Made by a program: the position numbers and the translations under genes. The notes under the pieces were generated by a model. That model did no database searches and was not told the DNA's origin. It was given only the letters and a program-made list of their open reading frames with translations. A stretch of DNA of 64,000 bases, from positions 14,453,119 to 14,517,118 of the forward strand of contig AP025062.1 of assembly GCA_036186865.1 (NCBI GenBank), in the 5' to 3' direction. Origin of the DNA: Eustoma russellianum (taxonomy: Eukaryota > Streptophyta > Magnoliopsida > Gentianales > Gentianaceae). Below, one piece after another: positions 24,201 through 36,200 of this stretch (position 1 is its first letter; each line of letters begins with the position of its first letter).

Positions 24201-25342
24201 CATTTACATGATTTGTGGAACTGATTTTATGAGGAAGAATGATGAAAAAGCGGTTATAAAGAAAAGATTCTGTTTTTAAAAGAATGCTTCCCACCGGTAC
24301 CGTGTGTGTTTTCTGGACAGTAGGACCCGCTCCAGATCCGGGGTTAACTGATCTAATGGTATGGACCGTTCAGGCCTGGAGAGAATAGACCTGATTATGA
24401 TGATATGGACCGTACAGGCCCGGAGAGAATAGACCTGGTAATTATGATTGATGACGTGACCGCTCTGAATCCGGGAATAATAGATTCGAAGAGAAATAAG
24501 TGACCGCCTCAGATCCGGGAGAATAGATCTGAACACTCTCTTGTTTTCTTTACGATGATGTTTTGAATGAAAGAACGAAAGAACTTATTTTCATTTTCAT
24601 CATGATGCATCACACGTACATACTCATGCATGTTGCATTTAATGAGTCATCGAATATCGGTACGTAATTAGACCAAGATGTTATGACTTGTTAGTTCCTA
24701 AGTTATGATCTTTATTGAGTGATGATCTTTTAATAGGTTATGAACTGTTATCGGTTATGAACCTTTTAAATTTTGCCAAGTATTAATCTTTGATAAGTTA
24801 TGAGCTGATTACCTACGGGTGTTGGATGGAAGGTCAGATATGTTTCCAAACCGAATTTTTTGGGAGTTTGGTTCTTGTATGTACTTTTCATTTAATTCAC
24901 GATTATTTATAGTTTACTTGCTGGTGACGTTGTCACTCACCCCTTATTTTTCCTCCCAGAACCCGCAGGAAATAGAGTTGAATGGGTCGAAGATGAACCT
25001 AGGGTTCCTTACCCGTAGAAATGCGAGAGGTGGACGACTTAAGAGACTTGACGAGATGGTTACGATCGATGATCTTTTTATGAAATTGTGATGGAAACAA
25101 TTATTTTTGAGATTTTCGTACTTTATGATCGGGTTGTAAAACTAATGATGGTTGCTTAGACGTTTTTATTTTAAAAGTTCTTTTACTCTGCCTCGGTTTA
25201 GCTTACTTGTTGACGTGTAAGCATGAAAGTCCACATATTTTATTCTGGACTTTGTTATGTTATGGACTGACGCCTGGTACTCTCCGTAGTGAAGTACGAC
25301 AGGCGCACCGTATCTGGCTGGACCGGGGTGCGGGGCGCTACA
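21240..25342 (+). repeat. 3' LTR (4,103 bp) of the LARD-like element
   Basis: This is a near-copy of 14586-18703, from TGTTGTACCCCC to GGGGCGCTACA. It differs by scattered substitutions and short indels, for example one G less in the run near 22938 and a 12-base loss near 23594. It carries both tandem arrays (21817-21965 and 24324-24533). Confidence 0.9.
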
Positions 25343-25540
25343 GATCGTACCAAAACACACGAATCTATATAGTGCGGCAAGTGATTGAATTTCCTCATCA
25401 GTGAAAGAAATCATCGGGCTGCCCTTGAATTTCTGGACTGGTTTTGGCAGTATTTGCGCTGAATGATCCGCAAATAATGAGGCGAATGATCGATTCGAGG
25501 AAATCTGATGTGCCGCTGTTGCGGCTGTTAGGGTGGCCAT
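25343..25540 (-). pseudogene. LINE-2 ORF1, N-terminal part
   Basis: The fragment codes for the ORF1 N-terminus up to the LYRFVCFGT motif of the DUF4283-like domain. The homologous LINE-5 protein reads FRYSLVGTFW here. The rest of the domain resumes at 14585 going leftwards (SRPPIATICSAIDRI). A few codons are missing at the join, so the LARD insertion or later loss removed some bases. Confidence 0.8.
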
Positions 25541-25670
25541 GGAAGTGACGGGTTCGAAGGATTGCGCAGAAGGGAATGTGAAGACGGGTTCTTGAGCCAA
25601 AGGGAGTCGGAGGAGATGGCTGCCGGCGGCGCCATGCGAAATCGCACTTGGAGGAGAAGAAGGGCAGCGG
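25343..25670 (-). mobile_element. LINE-2, 5' end displaced by the LARD
   Basis: This is the start of LINE-2: a short GC-rich leader and the first part of ORF1. In sense it ends at the LARD junction. Its outer edge adjoins the 17-bp target duplication of LINE-3 (25671-25687). ORF1 begins at the ATG at 25540, in the frame that reads RSFASLFADHS and then KGSPMISFTDEEIQSL, as in the other LINE ORF1 proteins. Confidence 0.8.
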
Positions 25671-25687
25671 CATGTTTTATATATATG
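25671..25687. repeat. Target-site duplication of LINE-3, left copy
   Basis: The 17 bases catgttttatatatatg are identical to 31687-31703. They flank LINE-3 exactly: on this side they abut the seven-T run that is the A-tail of LINE-3, and on the other side its 5' end. The length is normal for L1-type insertion. Confidence 0.85.
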
Positions 25688-25694
25688 TTTTTTT

Positions 25695-26297
25695 GCAAGA
25701 AAAGATATATTTTATTGTGCCTCACTTATGGTGGAGGAAAATCATATTACAATGTTTGTCAATGAATGCAAAATAATAGTATATGATTGGAGTGATTACA
25801 ATGTTTGAAGTCTCTAATTATATATGATATGCCGCATTAAAACCTTGCCAAGTAAAACCACCCTTGTGGATAAAACCTTGGCGAAGGGAAAAGCGTACAT
25901 ATTTATATGATTGGAGTGATTACATGAACATAAAGAAACTATCCGTAGAATGTCCGTAGCTTGCAGAAGTGTAACGTGATGCAGTCTATGTTTGATCTGC
26001 CAATGTACGTGCCTCTGTTGTTGTTGTTGCGCCCAAGATTCCATGCACAAACAGAAAGTAAAGTTAGTGAACTCACAAAAGCTATGAGATGCAGCAGCAG
26101 TAACCGGGGTATTTGAAGCAAATATTAGTGATGGAAAAGTTACCCTGGTTACCATATCCACTGATATGGGTAACGAGAATATGTGCCACGTTAGTTGTGC
26201 AATAAGTATAATGCATATAACGCAATGTAGAAGCATGACAGGGAAAATGATGCGTACCCGCGTTGCCCATATCGTATGATATGGGCAACAAGACTGA
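25695..26297 (-). other. LINE-3 3' UTR with three hairpins
   Basis: The terminal hairpin (25847-25882) has the outer helix GCCAAG/CTTGGC and inner helix CCAC/GTGG. Upstream lie 26148-26174 (gttacc-atatc with gatat-gggtaac) and 26262-26289, a perfect 12-pair stem (gttgcccatatc/gatatgggcaac) with a four-base loop. In sense each upstream hairpin is followed by GGGTA or a similar box where other LINEs have CGGTATG. A CCTCCACCATAAGTGAGG motif and CAATAAAAT close the UTR. Confidence 0.65.
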
Positions 26298-29200
26298 TCA
26301 AGAGCTGTATCCATGACGAATATATGGGGTGTTTTCAGTATGATAGCTTGCCCGTACTAGCGGCGGTAGTGCAGCTACTGTTGTGAATATTGTAAGATGT
26401 TGATGAAATTGACCATGTTGAGCCAGAAAATGAGCTGGTCGATTTGCCTCCCTAGGTATGTATGTTATCTCAGATGTTGTCGAGTGTAATAGAGCTCGGA
26501 ATAATGAAGCATGCTGATGACTTGGGTTATGAATCGTTGAAAGGACTCCCTGCGCATCCACTTCAATATCCATTGGTCCCCACTGTACTGCGAAATATAA
26601 GTAACTGAAATAGGCTGCTTGAAACTCCGCCATGGCTGGTGAAGATAATGGAAGATGATACGCGATTGCCCCTAAGAATGTGCCGTTGCTGTCACGTAAT
26701 ATTGCTCCTAATGCTGCCGAGTGTCTACCATGTGCCGCATCCGTGTTTAACTTCAACCTACCCGGTGGAGGGTGACTCCATTTAACAATCCTGCATCTAG
26801 GAATGCTGAGGTGTGGACTTAATCCTAGATCTATCAAACCACGGTCTGATTGCGTGAATTTTTTCCCTTTTTGGGCTGACGTCCAATCATATATTCCCCG
26901 TCGTATTCTTTCCATCACAATGGATTTTCTCCAATGTCCCTCCCCATACACGATCGATGTATAGCACTTCCATAATTCCCAAACAATGTAAGAGGGTGCA
27001 ACTATTCGCAAAATACCTTTAAGTGTATTACCTTTGGTTGACATCCACCATTGCATGAGCTGTTGTTGTATTGTTTGAACAGTAGTGTATGGTCCATCCA
27101 AATAAGCGGCATATATTTTCCAAATATCTCTAATTTCTGAACATTCCAAGAACACATGATCCACCGTAATTTCTGCTACCAAGCAGAATGGACATTGAGT
27201 TGGATGAATGTAAACAAACTTTTGGAGATTCGCAGGGAGGGGTACTGCATTTTGATAGAGACGCCATAAGAATAGTCGAATGTTTGGAGGGATATGCTTG
27301 TTCCATATATATTTGTATGAAAGGCGGGAATTCCGCACATGACGTAAATGATCATACGCTTCTCGTATAGTGTATTGTTCTGCTTCCATATTATGAAGAC
27401 AAATCGGGTGTACTCCAAACTGGTGAGCCAGTGATCCGTATGTCATAAGAGTTGCGGTTGGCGTAACGTGCATGAAAGAATTTGCTCCACAAAGATTTGT
27501 TTTGTTGGTATTTCCACCATAATCTGCAAGAGTAAGCGGACTGAAGATCTTCTAATTTCCTTAGACCAAGGCCGCCCTTATCTGTTGGACCGAATAGTAG
27601 CTCACTTGAAACCCAAGAGTGTCTAGTTTGGGCGGATGTGCTTCCCCAAAAGAATTTAACCATCCATCTTGTAATAGTGCGAATTATGCTCTGAGGAAAC
27701 TTACATGCAGATATTATATGTAATGGGATTGAAGCCAAGACATGTTTGATCAATATCAAGCGTCCAGAGTGATTGAGGAATTTATTTTGCCACATTGATA
27801 ATTTCGCTTGAATTGACGAGAGAAGGCTAGCAAAATGCGATGCTCTTTCTTTGCCTCTGTGCAATTGGACTCCTAAGTATTTTATTGGCAAAGATACTGC
27901 TGTCATGTGTAGCCGTTGTTCCATTCTGCTAATCTGTGCATGTGATAAGTATGCTGCTGGAACAAAGTGACTCTTTTGAAAAGTTACCACTTGACCCGAT
28001 GTCGCTTGATACTGCTCCAAGAATTTTCTAAATTTAACCAAATTGTGTAGCCCGCCATTGATGAACACTACGAGGTCATCCGCAAATGCCAAATGGGAGA
28101 TTGTTTTGGCTCTGCCTGCGGTAAAAGGCTTGATGGCACCCTGTGCGATTAAGTTATTAAGGCCCCTTGAAAATGCCTCTGAAGCTAGAATGAATAATAT
28201 GGGTGACAAAGGGTCTCCTTGCTTGACCCCTCTAGATGGCTGAAAAAATCCAGCAGGCACTCCATTGATCAAGATTGAGATATATGTTCCTTTGAGATGA
28301 TTAAATATAAGTTTGATAAACCTGTCGGAGAAGCCAAATTTTGCTAGCATTTTGGCAAGAAATGTCCAATTGACTCTATCAAATGCCTTCATCATGTCAA
28401 GCTTGATGATTACATTTGATCCTCGTATTTTCATCTGCTACAAGTGAACCATTTCGCGAGCCATAACAATCTCGTCGGATATGTCTCTTCCCTTCACAAA
28501 ACCCGCTTGTTCTTCTGTAATGAGCTTTTTCAGCAGAGGTTGAATGCGAGTTGCAATAATACGTGTTGCCAATTTAGATATGAAGTTTGCTAGACTGATG
28601 GGCCTGTAATCAGAAAATGTGTGGCGCAGGTGTCTTTGGCAGCAATACAATTAGTGTACTTCCCATTGCCTTTGGCATAGGGAGTCCAAGGAAAAACTCC
28701 TGCATGGCTTTGTGAACATCCATTCGAACTATGTCCCAGCAAGCACGAAAAAAATAACCATGATATCCATCTGGGCCAAGAGCACTTTTTGGATCAAGTG
28801 ACCAAACTGTCTCCTTTACCTCTTCCTGTGTTGGCAAAACTGTTAAATGTTGATTTTCCGATGCAGTTACAAGGTGTGGAATATGCTGCAGAATGGTGTC
28901 ATACTCAGAAATTGGTTCCGCTGCAAATAATTGCTTATAATATGATTCAGCTGCCTGCTGAATTCCTTGCTGTGTGTCAATAACTGTACCATTCGCATCA
29001 TGTATTTTTGTGATGGTTTGCCTTGTATGTCGGTCCCGTACTATGTTGTGAAAAAAGGAGGTGTTTGCATCTCCTTCTGCTATCAATTTCTGTCGAGCTT
29101 TCTGAGACCAAAACAAAAGTGTTTTATGCTCCGCTAATTTGTATTGAGCCTATACTGCATGATATTTCGTGTGGGTCTCTGGTGAAGGTTGTGCATCGAA

Positions 29201-30124
29201 GGCTTCTTCACTGTGTTTAAGTTCCTGCTCCAATTGTGATAGGTTATCAAAAATATTTCCAAACACAGTGGTGTTCCATTCTTGTAAGTCTTTTTTCAGT
29301 GTTTGTAACTTATTATACAATCCTCGCATTCCACCTATTGTGGGGTACGAATCCCATGTTGCCTTCACAAATGCGTGAAATTCCTTGTGCTCTACCCACA
29401 TATTCTGAAAGCAAAAAGATTTTGGTCCCTTGAATGATGTAAGTGTAGATCGCAGGAGCAATGGTGCGTGATCAGATGTTAAGCGTGGAAAATGTTTAAC
29501 ACGCAGACTAGGGAACAGACTGTTATATGACTCTGAACAAAGCATACGATCCAACCGTCTTCGAGCTACGCCAAGGCCATGACCACTTGTCCAAGTATAA
29601 GCTGAGCCTTCATATGGTAAATCTATTAAGTCACAAGACGCAACACAGTCACTGAAGTCCTCTAGCGAAGACATAGATGGGGTAGAAAGTCCATCATGCT
29701 CCGGTACTGATAAAAACGTGTTAAAGTCTCCCCCAATTAACCATGGCTCGTTATTAGTGTCATGGTGATGCTGCAACGAATGCCATAGTCTACGTCGATC
29801 AGTTACGGTATGCATTCCATAGACTGGTGTGAACCAAAAAACAACCTCTGTGCCAACAACCTGAAATTTGAAATGGGAGCACTATTCATCATAAATTGTA
29901 TATAGTTGTCTGAGTGAATCATTTGTCCAGAATATCCAAATTTTTCCTCTGCATATTGCTTCAGCATGTGAAAATTTTAGTTTTCTTTGAGCTTGAGTCA
30001 AATGCGCAGATTCTTTCTTTGGCTCGATTATCACTAATAACCGCAGTTTATGTGTTTTTACAAGCTTGCGAATGCGAACCAAGGAGTTCGCAATTCCCCA
30101 CACATTCCATATGAGACAATTCAT
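26298..30124 (-). pseudogene. LINE-3 ORF2: endonuclease, reverse transcriptase, RNase H
   Basis: The ATG at 30124 opens MNCLIWNVWGIANS, an APE-type endonuclease. Further frames supply GGDFNTF and SDHAPLLL (29815-29150) and the start of RT (29116-28610, SALGPDGYHG). A single TAG at 28440-28438 lies in an otherwise continuous frame before KLDMMKAFDRVNW, GVKQGDPLSP and FADDLVVF (28434-27391). The last frame (27473-26298) holds the zinc finger (CPFC...H...C) and a complete RNase H-like domain with LNTDAA, MAEFQAA and IEVDAQG, giving D-E-D, and the closing REANRPAH. About five lesions separate it from an intact protein of roughly 1,270 residues. Confidence 0.9.
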
Positions 30125-31516
30125 TGAGACGAGGAGGAGGATAAGTTTGAAGATCTGGTTTGTCGCTCTGTAGCGTGAGTGTATGTGCCTAACATTTCTT
30201 GTTTCGTACGGCGTCGTCTGGAAATAGGCATGGGATCTGCAATTTCCTGCAGTAGCTGATCGGTTGACTTAGTAAAAGAGTCAGAGTTATCCTTGCCGTG
30301 TAAAACATCCTCTACGTCAATTGTTAGGCCATTGTGTAGCTCTTGACTTTGCTGGCCTGTATGAGAGGGAATAGCCGCTTGAATTGTAAGAGGAGCCAGA
30401 GTGTTTTCTGGGTCCTTATCTGTATGATGTATGTATGCCTCAAAATCAGAGTTTGTGGCATGCTAAACATCATCACCTTCTTCTGGTATGTGACCTAAGG
30501 ATGCACCAACCTTTGTCAAGTCTTGTTTCTCATATATTAATGATAAAAGAGCATTATCATTTGACGTAGCATTTGGAGTATGCGGCTGATCCACAACTGT
30601 TGGATGAACATCCTGTAGTATAGGATTATCAATTGGCAGTGTAGGAATTTCCTCATGTTCATCATCAATCGAAGCATCCTCATTGTCCTCATCAACAAGC
30701 AGCGTGTGTGCGGATTTATTTTTCTTTGGAGTCCATCTTTTGGATTTTTGCCTTCACTGTGGTTGAGATAGGAGTTGTGTGTCTTTCTGTTTCCTGCAGA
30801 TTCTCATCTACTGGGTTGCAAGTTTTGGCTTCATGTCCTAGAATGCGGCAGCTAGTGTAGAATAACGGTATATTTTCATATTCCACTGTAGGGTATATTT
30901 CCTGATCTCCTCCTTGAATATGCAACCGGACTGGTAACGTCTTGGAAATATCTACTTCTATACACAATCTCTCTACTGATGGTCGTAATCCATTAGATGT
31001 AGCAGAGTCTATTTTTAATGGCAATCCAATCATGTGATCTATATCCCACAAGGCTGATTTATTTTGCAAGTATAATAGAATACCCCAAATGGATACCCAA
31101 ATCGGAACTATGGGTTTATCAATCTTGGGATCAAAATCTGGTGTCCATTTTGTCACCCTCATAATATATCCATTAACGGTCCATGAACGACGTAAGAAAC
31201 ATCGATGATAATCTTCCGGATGTTGGAAGGTTAGTATAACATACTGATCATCCAATAAGCCTAGTTTGGGAGTATGCTTAAATCCAATTCTTTCCATGCA
31301 GGCTGCTAACTGTTTCATATTGGGACGGCCGTGCCAAAAAGATCCAACTAAAGTATATTTGAAAGGTAATGAGTATCGATCTACTTCCTCTTTTGTGAAT
31401 ATTATAGAGGGCATACCTTTATATCGAGATATAGGCCTGATCATTGCGGCGGTCTCCATATGAGTCGGAGCCAATGCTTCTGCAAAGGTTTTCTTGGTCG
31501 ATGGAGTGTCCGACAT
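30121..31516 (-). pseudogene. LINE-3 ORF1 (RNA-binding protein)
   Basis: The likely start is the ATG at 31516 (MSDTPSTKKTFAEALA); the frame upstream is only TA-repeat translation. The DUF4283-like domain runs to about residue 230 (RYKGMPSIIF, YTLVGSFWHG, VTKWTPDFDP, RPSVERLCIEVDIS). The knuckle reads YTSCRILGHEAKTC, so its first cysteine is lost. The frame breaks at 30716 after a basic stretch. The acidic C-terminal tail continues in another frame and ends SSSSQ. Its stop overlaps the ORF2 start as ATGA at 30124-30121. Confidence 0.85.
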
Positions 31517-31686
31517 TGTCGGATCAATGCTAGCAGCGGGAATATTAAAAAAAACAGTGAACTGAGAAGGAGTGCAAGACAATGAGGGATCGTAGCAGAT
31601 AAACAAATAGAAGTTGCAGAGAATTGAAATCAAAGGTGACAGCTTTTGCCATGATGATGCGCCGTCGATGTTGTCTCCAGAGCCGC

Positions 31687-31703
31687 CATGTTTTATATAT
31701 ATG

Positions 31704-31742
<39 letters not shown>
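31687..31742. repeat. Right copy of LINE-3 duplication and (TA)n tract
   Basis: 31687-31703 is the second copy of the 17-bp duplication. It runs into an almost pure TA repeat to 31741. The tract separates the 5' ends of LINE-3 (-) and LINE-4 (+), which stand head to head. Confidence 0.85.
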
Positions 31743-31744
<2 letters not shown>

Positions 31745-31757
31745 TGTCAAGAATCAA

Positions 31758-33256
31758 ATGGCGTCGTCTTCCCCAGGCCTTCCTGCTGCCGGCGGTGCGC
31801 GCTCCTTTGCTGCTGTCGTTGCTGACTCTACTCCCGTTCAAACACCCATATGACCCAAGAAAATCTCCAAGCATAAAGGCCATCCCTTGATCGCCTTCTC
31901 TGATGATGAAATTGATGCTTTGGCCGCTCCTTACCGGTTATCTCTAGTTGGCACGTTTTGGTTTGGCCGGACAACGTTAAAGATTATCCACGAAGTATTT
32001 GATCGTATAGGGTTCAAATCCGACGTAAAGATAACACTTTTAGATCAATCCCATGTGCTGCTGAATTTTATCCATGAACGGGACATATACGTTGTTTTTA
32101 TCTGCGATCATGGACGATCGCCGGTTGTACAATTCGAGTTACCAAATGGACAATTGACTTTGATCCTTCCGCAGATGCTCCGATCGTTCCCATTTGGGTG
32201 GATTTTCCAGGTTTGCCGTTGCATTTTCATCAAAAGGCGGCACTTTTTGAGATTGCGAGAGTTGTAAGTCACCCCATTAAGCTGCACGTAGCCACCGCCA
32301 TGGTCTGCGTCCCTCCGTAGCACGCGTTTGTGTCGAAGCTGATGTTTCAAAAGATCTCCCTAAGAAACTATTCTACAAGGGAAACAAAAAATAATTCAAC
32401 AGCAAATAGTTTATGAAGATCTACCATCCTTCTGCGCTGACTGCCACCATCTAGGTCACGTTGCCTCTGCATGCGGTGATGCTCCCGTCGAAAAACCATC
32501 CAAGCCTAAAAAAAATGCCACAAGATGGACTCCAAAGAAGCAACACAAAGATTCAACCTTTGATCAAGCCAATATTGATTTACTCCAAAAAAAAGCCAGC
32601 CTCATCTGATGCCATGGACCAAGGAAATAATTCTTCCGCAGAACCCATCGTAGACGCTGTTCTGCCGACTACCTCTTTTCATGCTGGCCTCAATGATACA
32701 GAACAGGATATTTTCCAAACTACCTATGTTCATGCTGATCTCAATGATAATCACGAAGGTTTACATCCCCATCTGGTGCATGAAGACACTGAAGCCTTTT
32801 TGCCATCGCAGCAACCACGTGAGGATGTTGATACAACAATTTATCAAGATGATATACCTCAGCAGTCACTGCAGGGTATGCCAGACAATCAACTGCTGCA
32901 AACTCAAGCCCGTACAGATGATCCTGACTTTTGTCAAGTTTCCGATTCCGATATTGACCAAATTGGCAATACAAGTATCCACATAGACAGCTTCACGTTC
33001 TTAGTTTCAGCAACAGATGATTGAGGCTGCTGACAACTTTGCCAAACGGCTATCATCTCGTCCGGCAAGTATTAATGACGAAGATATTCTGCATGAATGC
33101 TTAGCTAGTACAGCCCTTGACACTGATGGACTCATTCCAGCAACATCTAGACGTAGACGACGGCTTCGGCATGAATTTCCACCTAGACCCCCATCGACCG
33201 TAGTACCTCGAAGTGCCACACGTTTGGGCTCAACACCACCCCCAAACTCATTATGA
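31758..33256 (+). pseudogene. LINE-4 ORF1 (RNA-binding protein), broken
   Basis: The ATG at 31758 opens MASSSPGLPAAGG, and RSFAAVVADST follows. An early stop (near 31851) and several frameshifts split the DUF4283-like domain: 31887-32267 keeps IAFSDDEIDALAAPYRLSLV and GTFWFGR, and later frames carry the FCADCHHLGHVASAC knuckle (near 32430-32475). The acidic tail is open from 32461 to 33024. The last 80 codons (33017-33256) end in a basic RRRRLR segment and PNSL. The stop TGA overlaps the ORF2 ATG at 33253. Confidence 0.8.
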
Positions 33257-36200
33257 ATGCAATTACATGGAATGTTGTAGGTATTCGTACCTCTCTAGAC
33301 CGTTTGATCACTCTGCTACGTAACACAAAGCTGGACATGTTGGTAATTATTGAGCCTAAACAACGTTCTTCTAAGCTTATTTCTTTTCGCTTAAAGCTGG
33401 GCTTCTCAAATGCTGTTGAAACCTGCCAAGGTAATATTTGGTTCTTCTGGAACTCATCCTCTTTATAGTTACTTGATGTGTGCCATGGTGACCAAACCAC
33501 TCTCTTCTCTTTTATCTACCAACAAACTTAGCAACCTTTTGCCTGGTCAGTCATATATGGTCGGCATACTATCTACGATAGGCGGCCTCTTTGGGCTTCT
33601 ATTGTTGAAGTGTCACGCAACATATCAATGCCGTGGATAATAGGTGGTGACTTTAATTCTTTTCTGTCCCTAGATGAACATAAGGGCCGTTCTACGCCAC
33701 CTCTTCGCATCTTGGAGGATTTTAAAGAGTGTGTTGATATTTGCGGATTACAAGATCTTCCTTTTAAGGGTTCTCTATTTACTTGGGCGCGCGGGACTGG
33801 ACACGGTAGAATTATGCGCTGTTTGGATAGATATTTGTGCACAATATCATTCTCAAATTTGTTTGCTGACATTGTGGTTCACCATTTATCAAGGGCAACT
33901 TCTGATCACGCCCCACTATTGCTAAAATGCACATTGTCTCAAGCCAGACCTCATATCCCTTTTCGATATATCAATGCATGGGCCTTACATTCATACTTCT
34001 TGGCTTTTGTAACAGAAAAGTGGCAACAGTACCCTATGACTGGCGGCATGCGAGGTCTTTATTCCAAGCTTAATCGGCTCAAGAAAGATCTTTGAAGTTG
34101 GAACCGTGAAATTTACGGAAATATCTTTAGCAACGTTGATATGGCTGATGCTAATTACAAACGATTAGAGTCTCAATATGACTGTGACCCTACGCCTGCA
34201 AATAGAATGGCACTCTCCTTAGCTCAAGCTCAGCTTCTCCAAGTGAAAAAGCCCAAGCATCATATTGGGCGCAGAAATCTAGAACTCATTGGGTAACAAA
34301 TGGGGAAGCTAACACAACTTACTTTCATGCCATTGTTAAAGATAGACATCGACGTCAACTAATCCGTGACCTACAAAACCCATCAGGGGAAACACTTCAA
34401 GATAATCAAACTTTAGGGGATGCAGCAGTTTTTTTTTATAAACACCTCTTTGCGCAAGAGGCAGTGAGTGGTGTAGATACCTTTTTGCAGCATATACCAC
34501 AATTACTCACACAGGAAGACAATAACATGCTTATTGCCATACTGGATGTCAATGAAATAAAAGCTGCTGTTTGGAACCTCAGTCCAAGCAGCGCCGCTGG
34601 CCCTGATGGATTTAACGGCCAATTTTTCAGAAATTGCTGGGATATATTGCACTTGGACGTTACTCTCGCCATTCAAGAATTCTTTCTGGGCGTCCCTCCA
34701 CCGCAGGTAATGATTTCGTCACTGATAACTTTAATCCACAAAAAATCACGTCCAGCAACGTATGCAGATTTCCATCCCATATGCCTCTCAAATTTTATCA
34801 GCAAGGTCACTACCAGAATCATTGCTTCACGTATGAACACGTTGCTACCAAAAATTATTTCTACAGAGAAAATTGGCTTCTTAAAGGGCCATGATATTAG
34901 CGAACATGTACTGATGGCAAATGAGATGGTACATTTAATGGATAAAAAAGTTCATGGAGGCAATGTCATGATCAAGCTGGACATGACAAAAGCCTTTGAT
35001 CGAGTCAGTTGGTCTTATTTGAAAGCAAATCCTCCTTAAGTTTGGATTCAATCCTCAGTTCATTCGTATCATATTGAATAATATGAGTCTCTCGAAGCTT
35101 TCCATAGCCATTAATGGTTCATCATATGGCTTTTTCTCACCAACGCGTGGAGTTAAACAAGGAGACCCACTGTCTCCTCTACTCTTTATCCTTTGTTCTG
35201 AGGGTTTCAGCCACGGTATAAATCATTTATTTACCACTGGTTCACTGCGAGGTTTTGCGTTGGGCCGGGTTCCAACAGTCTCACACTTAGCATACGCGGA
35301 TGAATTGTTGCTCTTTTTAAATGCATCAGCACATAATTTGCGCAGGTTCCAAACTTTCCTTCAAGAATATCAGCAGGCATCTAGACAGCTGGTCAATTAC
35401 GGCAAAAACCAGTTTGTTGTCAGCTCTTATATCCCTCACAACAATTGCGTAATGTTGCACAAATCCTGTCCATGCAGCCATCCTCATTGCCGATTAAGTA
35501 CCTGGGTTCGTATCTTTACCGTGGTATAAACAGAGCTTCTTACTGTACTACCTTAATGCAGCACTTTGACGCAGCACTCACTAGATGGGCTAGTCGTCTT
35601 CTTTCTACAAGTAGCCGCCTAGTCTTATTAAAATCAGTGTTGACATCAATGCCACTGCACATCTTGGCTGCATCCCGTCTGCCCAAAAGTGTTATTCATG
35701 CACTTAACCAGAAAATTGCCTCCTCTTTGTGGGGTGACAAACATCACTGGATATCCTTCGAGGAAGTATGTTATCTGGAACTAGAAGGAGGATTAGGCGT
35801 ACGTAATTTGTTTCATATTCAGCGCGCCTACGATTGTAAGCTCTGGTAGTCTTACCATAACACATCAATATGGACAACATACATGCACCACCGTTATGGG
35901 GTCCGAGGGGATTATGCACCACGCCTATATGATTCCCATGGATGGAAGAGAATCTGCTCTATACATCCTCTTTGCCTTCAGCTATCATCTGGTCTCCCAA
36001 ATCCGATGTGGCTTTCTAGTACATCTGGCATTTTTTCTCTATTCGACAGGCGTATGATAATGTTCGGCCATCTCGAGCACACTTATTTTCGCATAGATTT
36101 ATATGGTGGCGTGGTATATCAAAAACAATAAGCATTTTTTCTTGGAGATTATTACACTCTGCATTGCCTATTGAAGATAATCTGAGACGACTTTCTACCA

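Larger units (their letters stand above)
14586..25342 (+). mobile_element. LARD-like non-autonomous Ty3/gypsy element with 4.1-kb LTRs
   Basis: Two direct repeats start TGTTGTACCCCC and end GGCGCTACA: 14586-18703 (4,118 bp) and 21240-25342 (4,103 bp). Between them are only 2,536 bp, with a tRNA-Met primer-binding site, a polypurine tract and scraps of gag, RT and integrase. Very long LTRs with a short non-coding interior is the definition of a large retrotransposon derivative (LARD). Lineage: the LTR end, primer site and scraps resemble the Tekay-like elements at 49753-64000. It lies inside LINE-2 ORF1. The five flanking bases (GACTG left, GATCG right) agree at three of five positions only. 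Confidence 0.9.
25688..31686 (-). mobile_element. LINE-3, full-length L1-type LINE (5,999 bp)
   Basis: Both ends are fixed by the 17-bp duplication. In sense it has a 170-base leader, ORF1, ORF2 with an ATGA overlap, a 3' UTR and a seven-A tail. It is the most divergent of the six in sequence. Its RT and RNase H catalytic residues are intact, but ORF1 and ORF2 carry a handful of frameshifts and stops. It inserted at the 5' edge of LINE-2. Confidence 0.9.

Noticed and set aside
31545..31890. Frames spanning the (TA)n tract between LINE-3 and LINE-4
   Set aside because: The Tyr-Ile runs come from translated TA repeats. The real ORF1 starts are the ATGs at 31516 (minus) and 31758 (plus).
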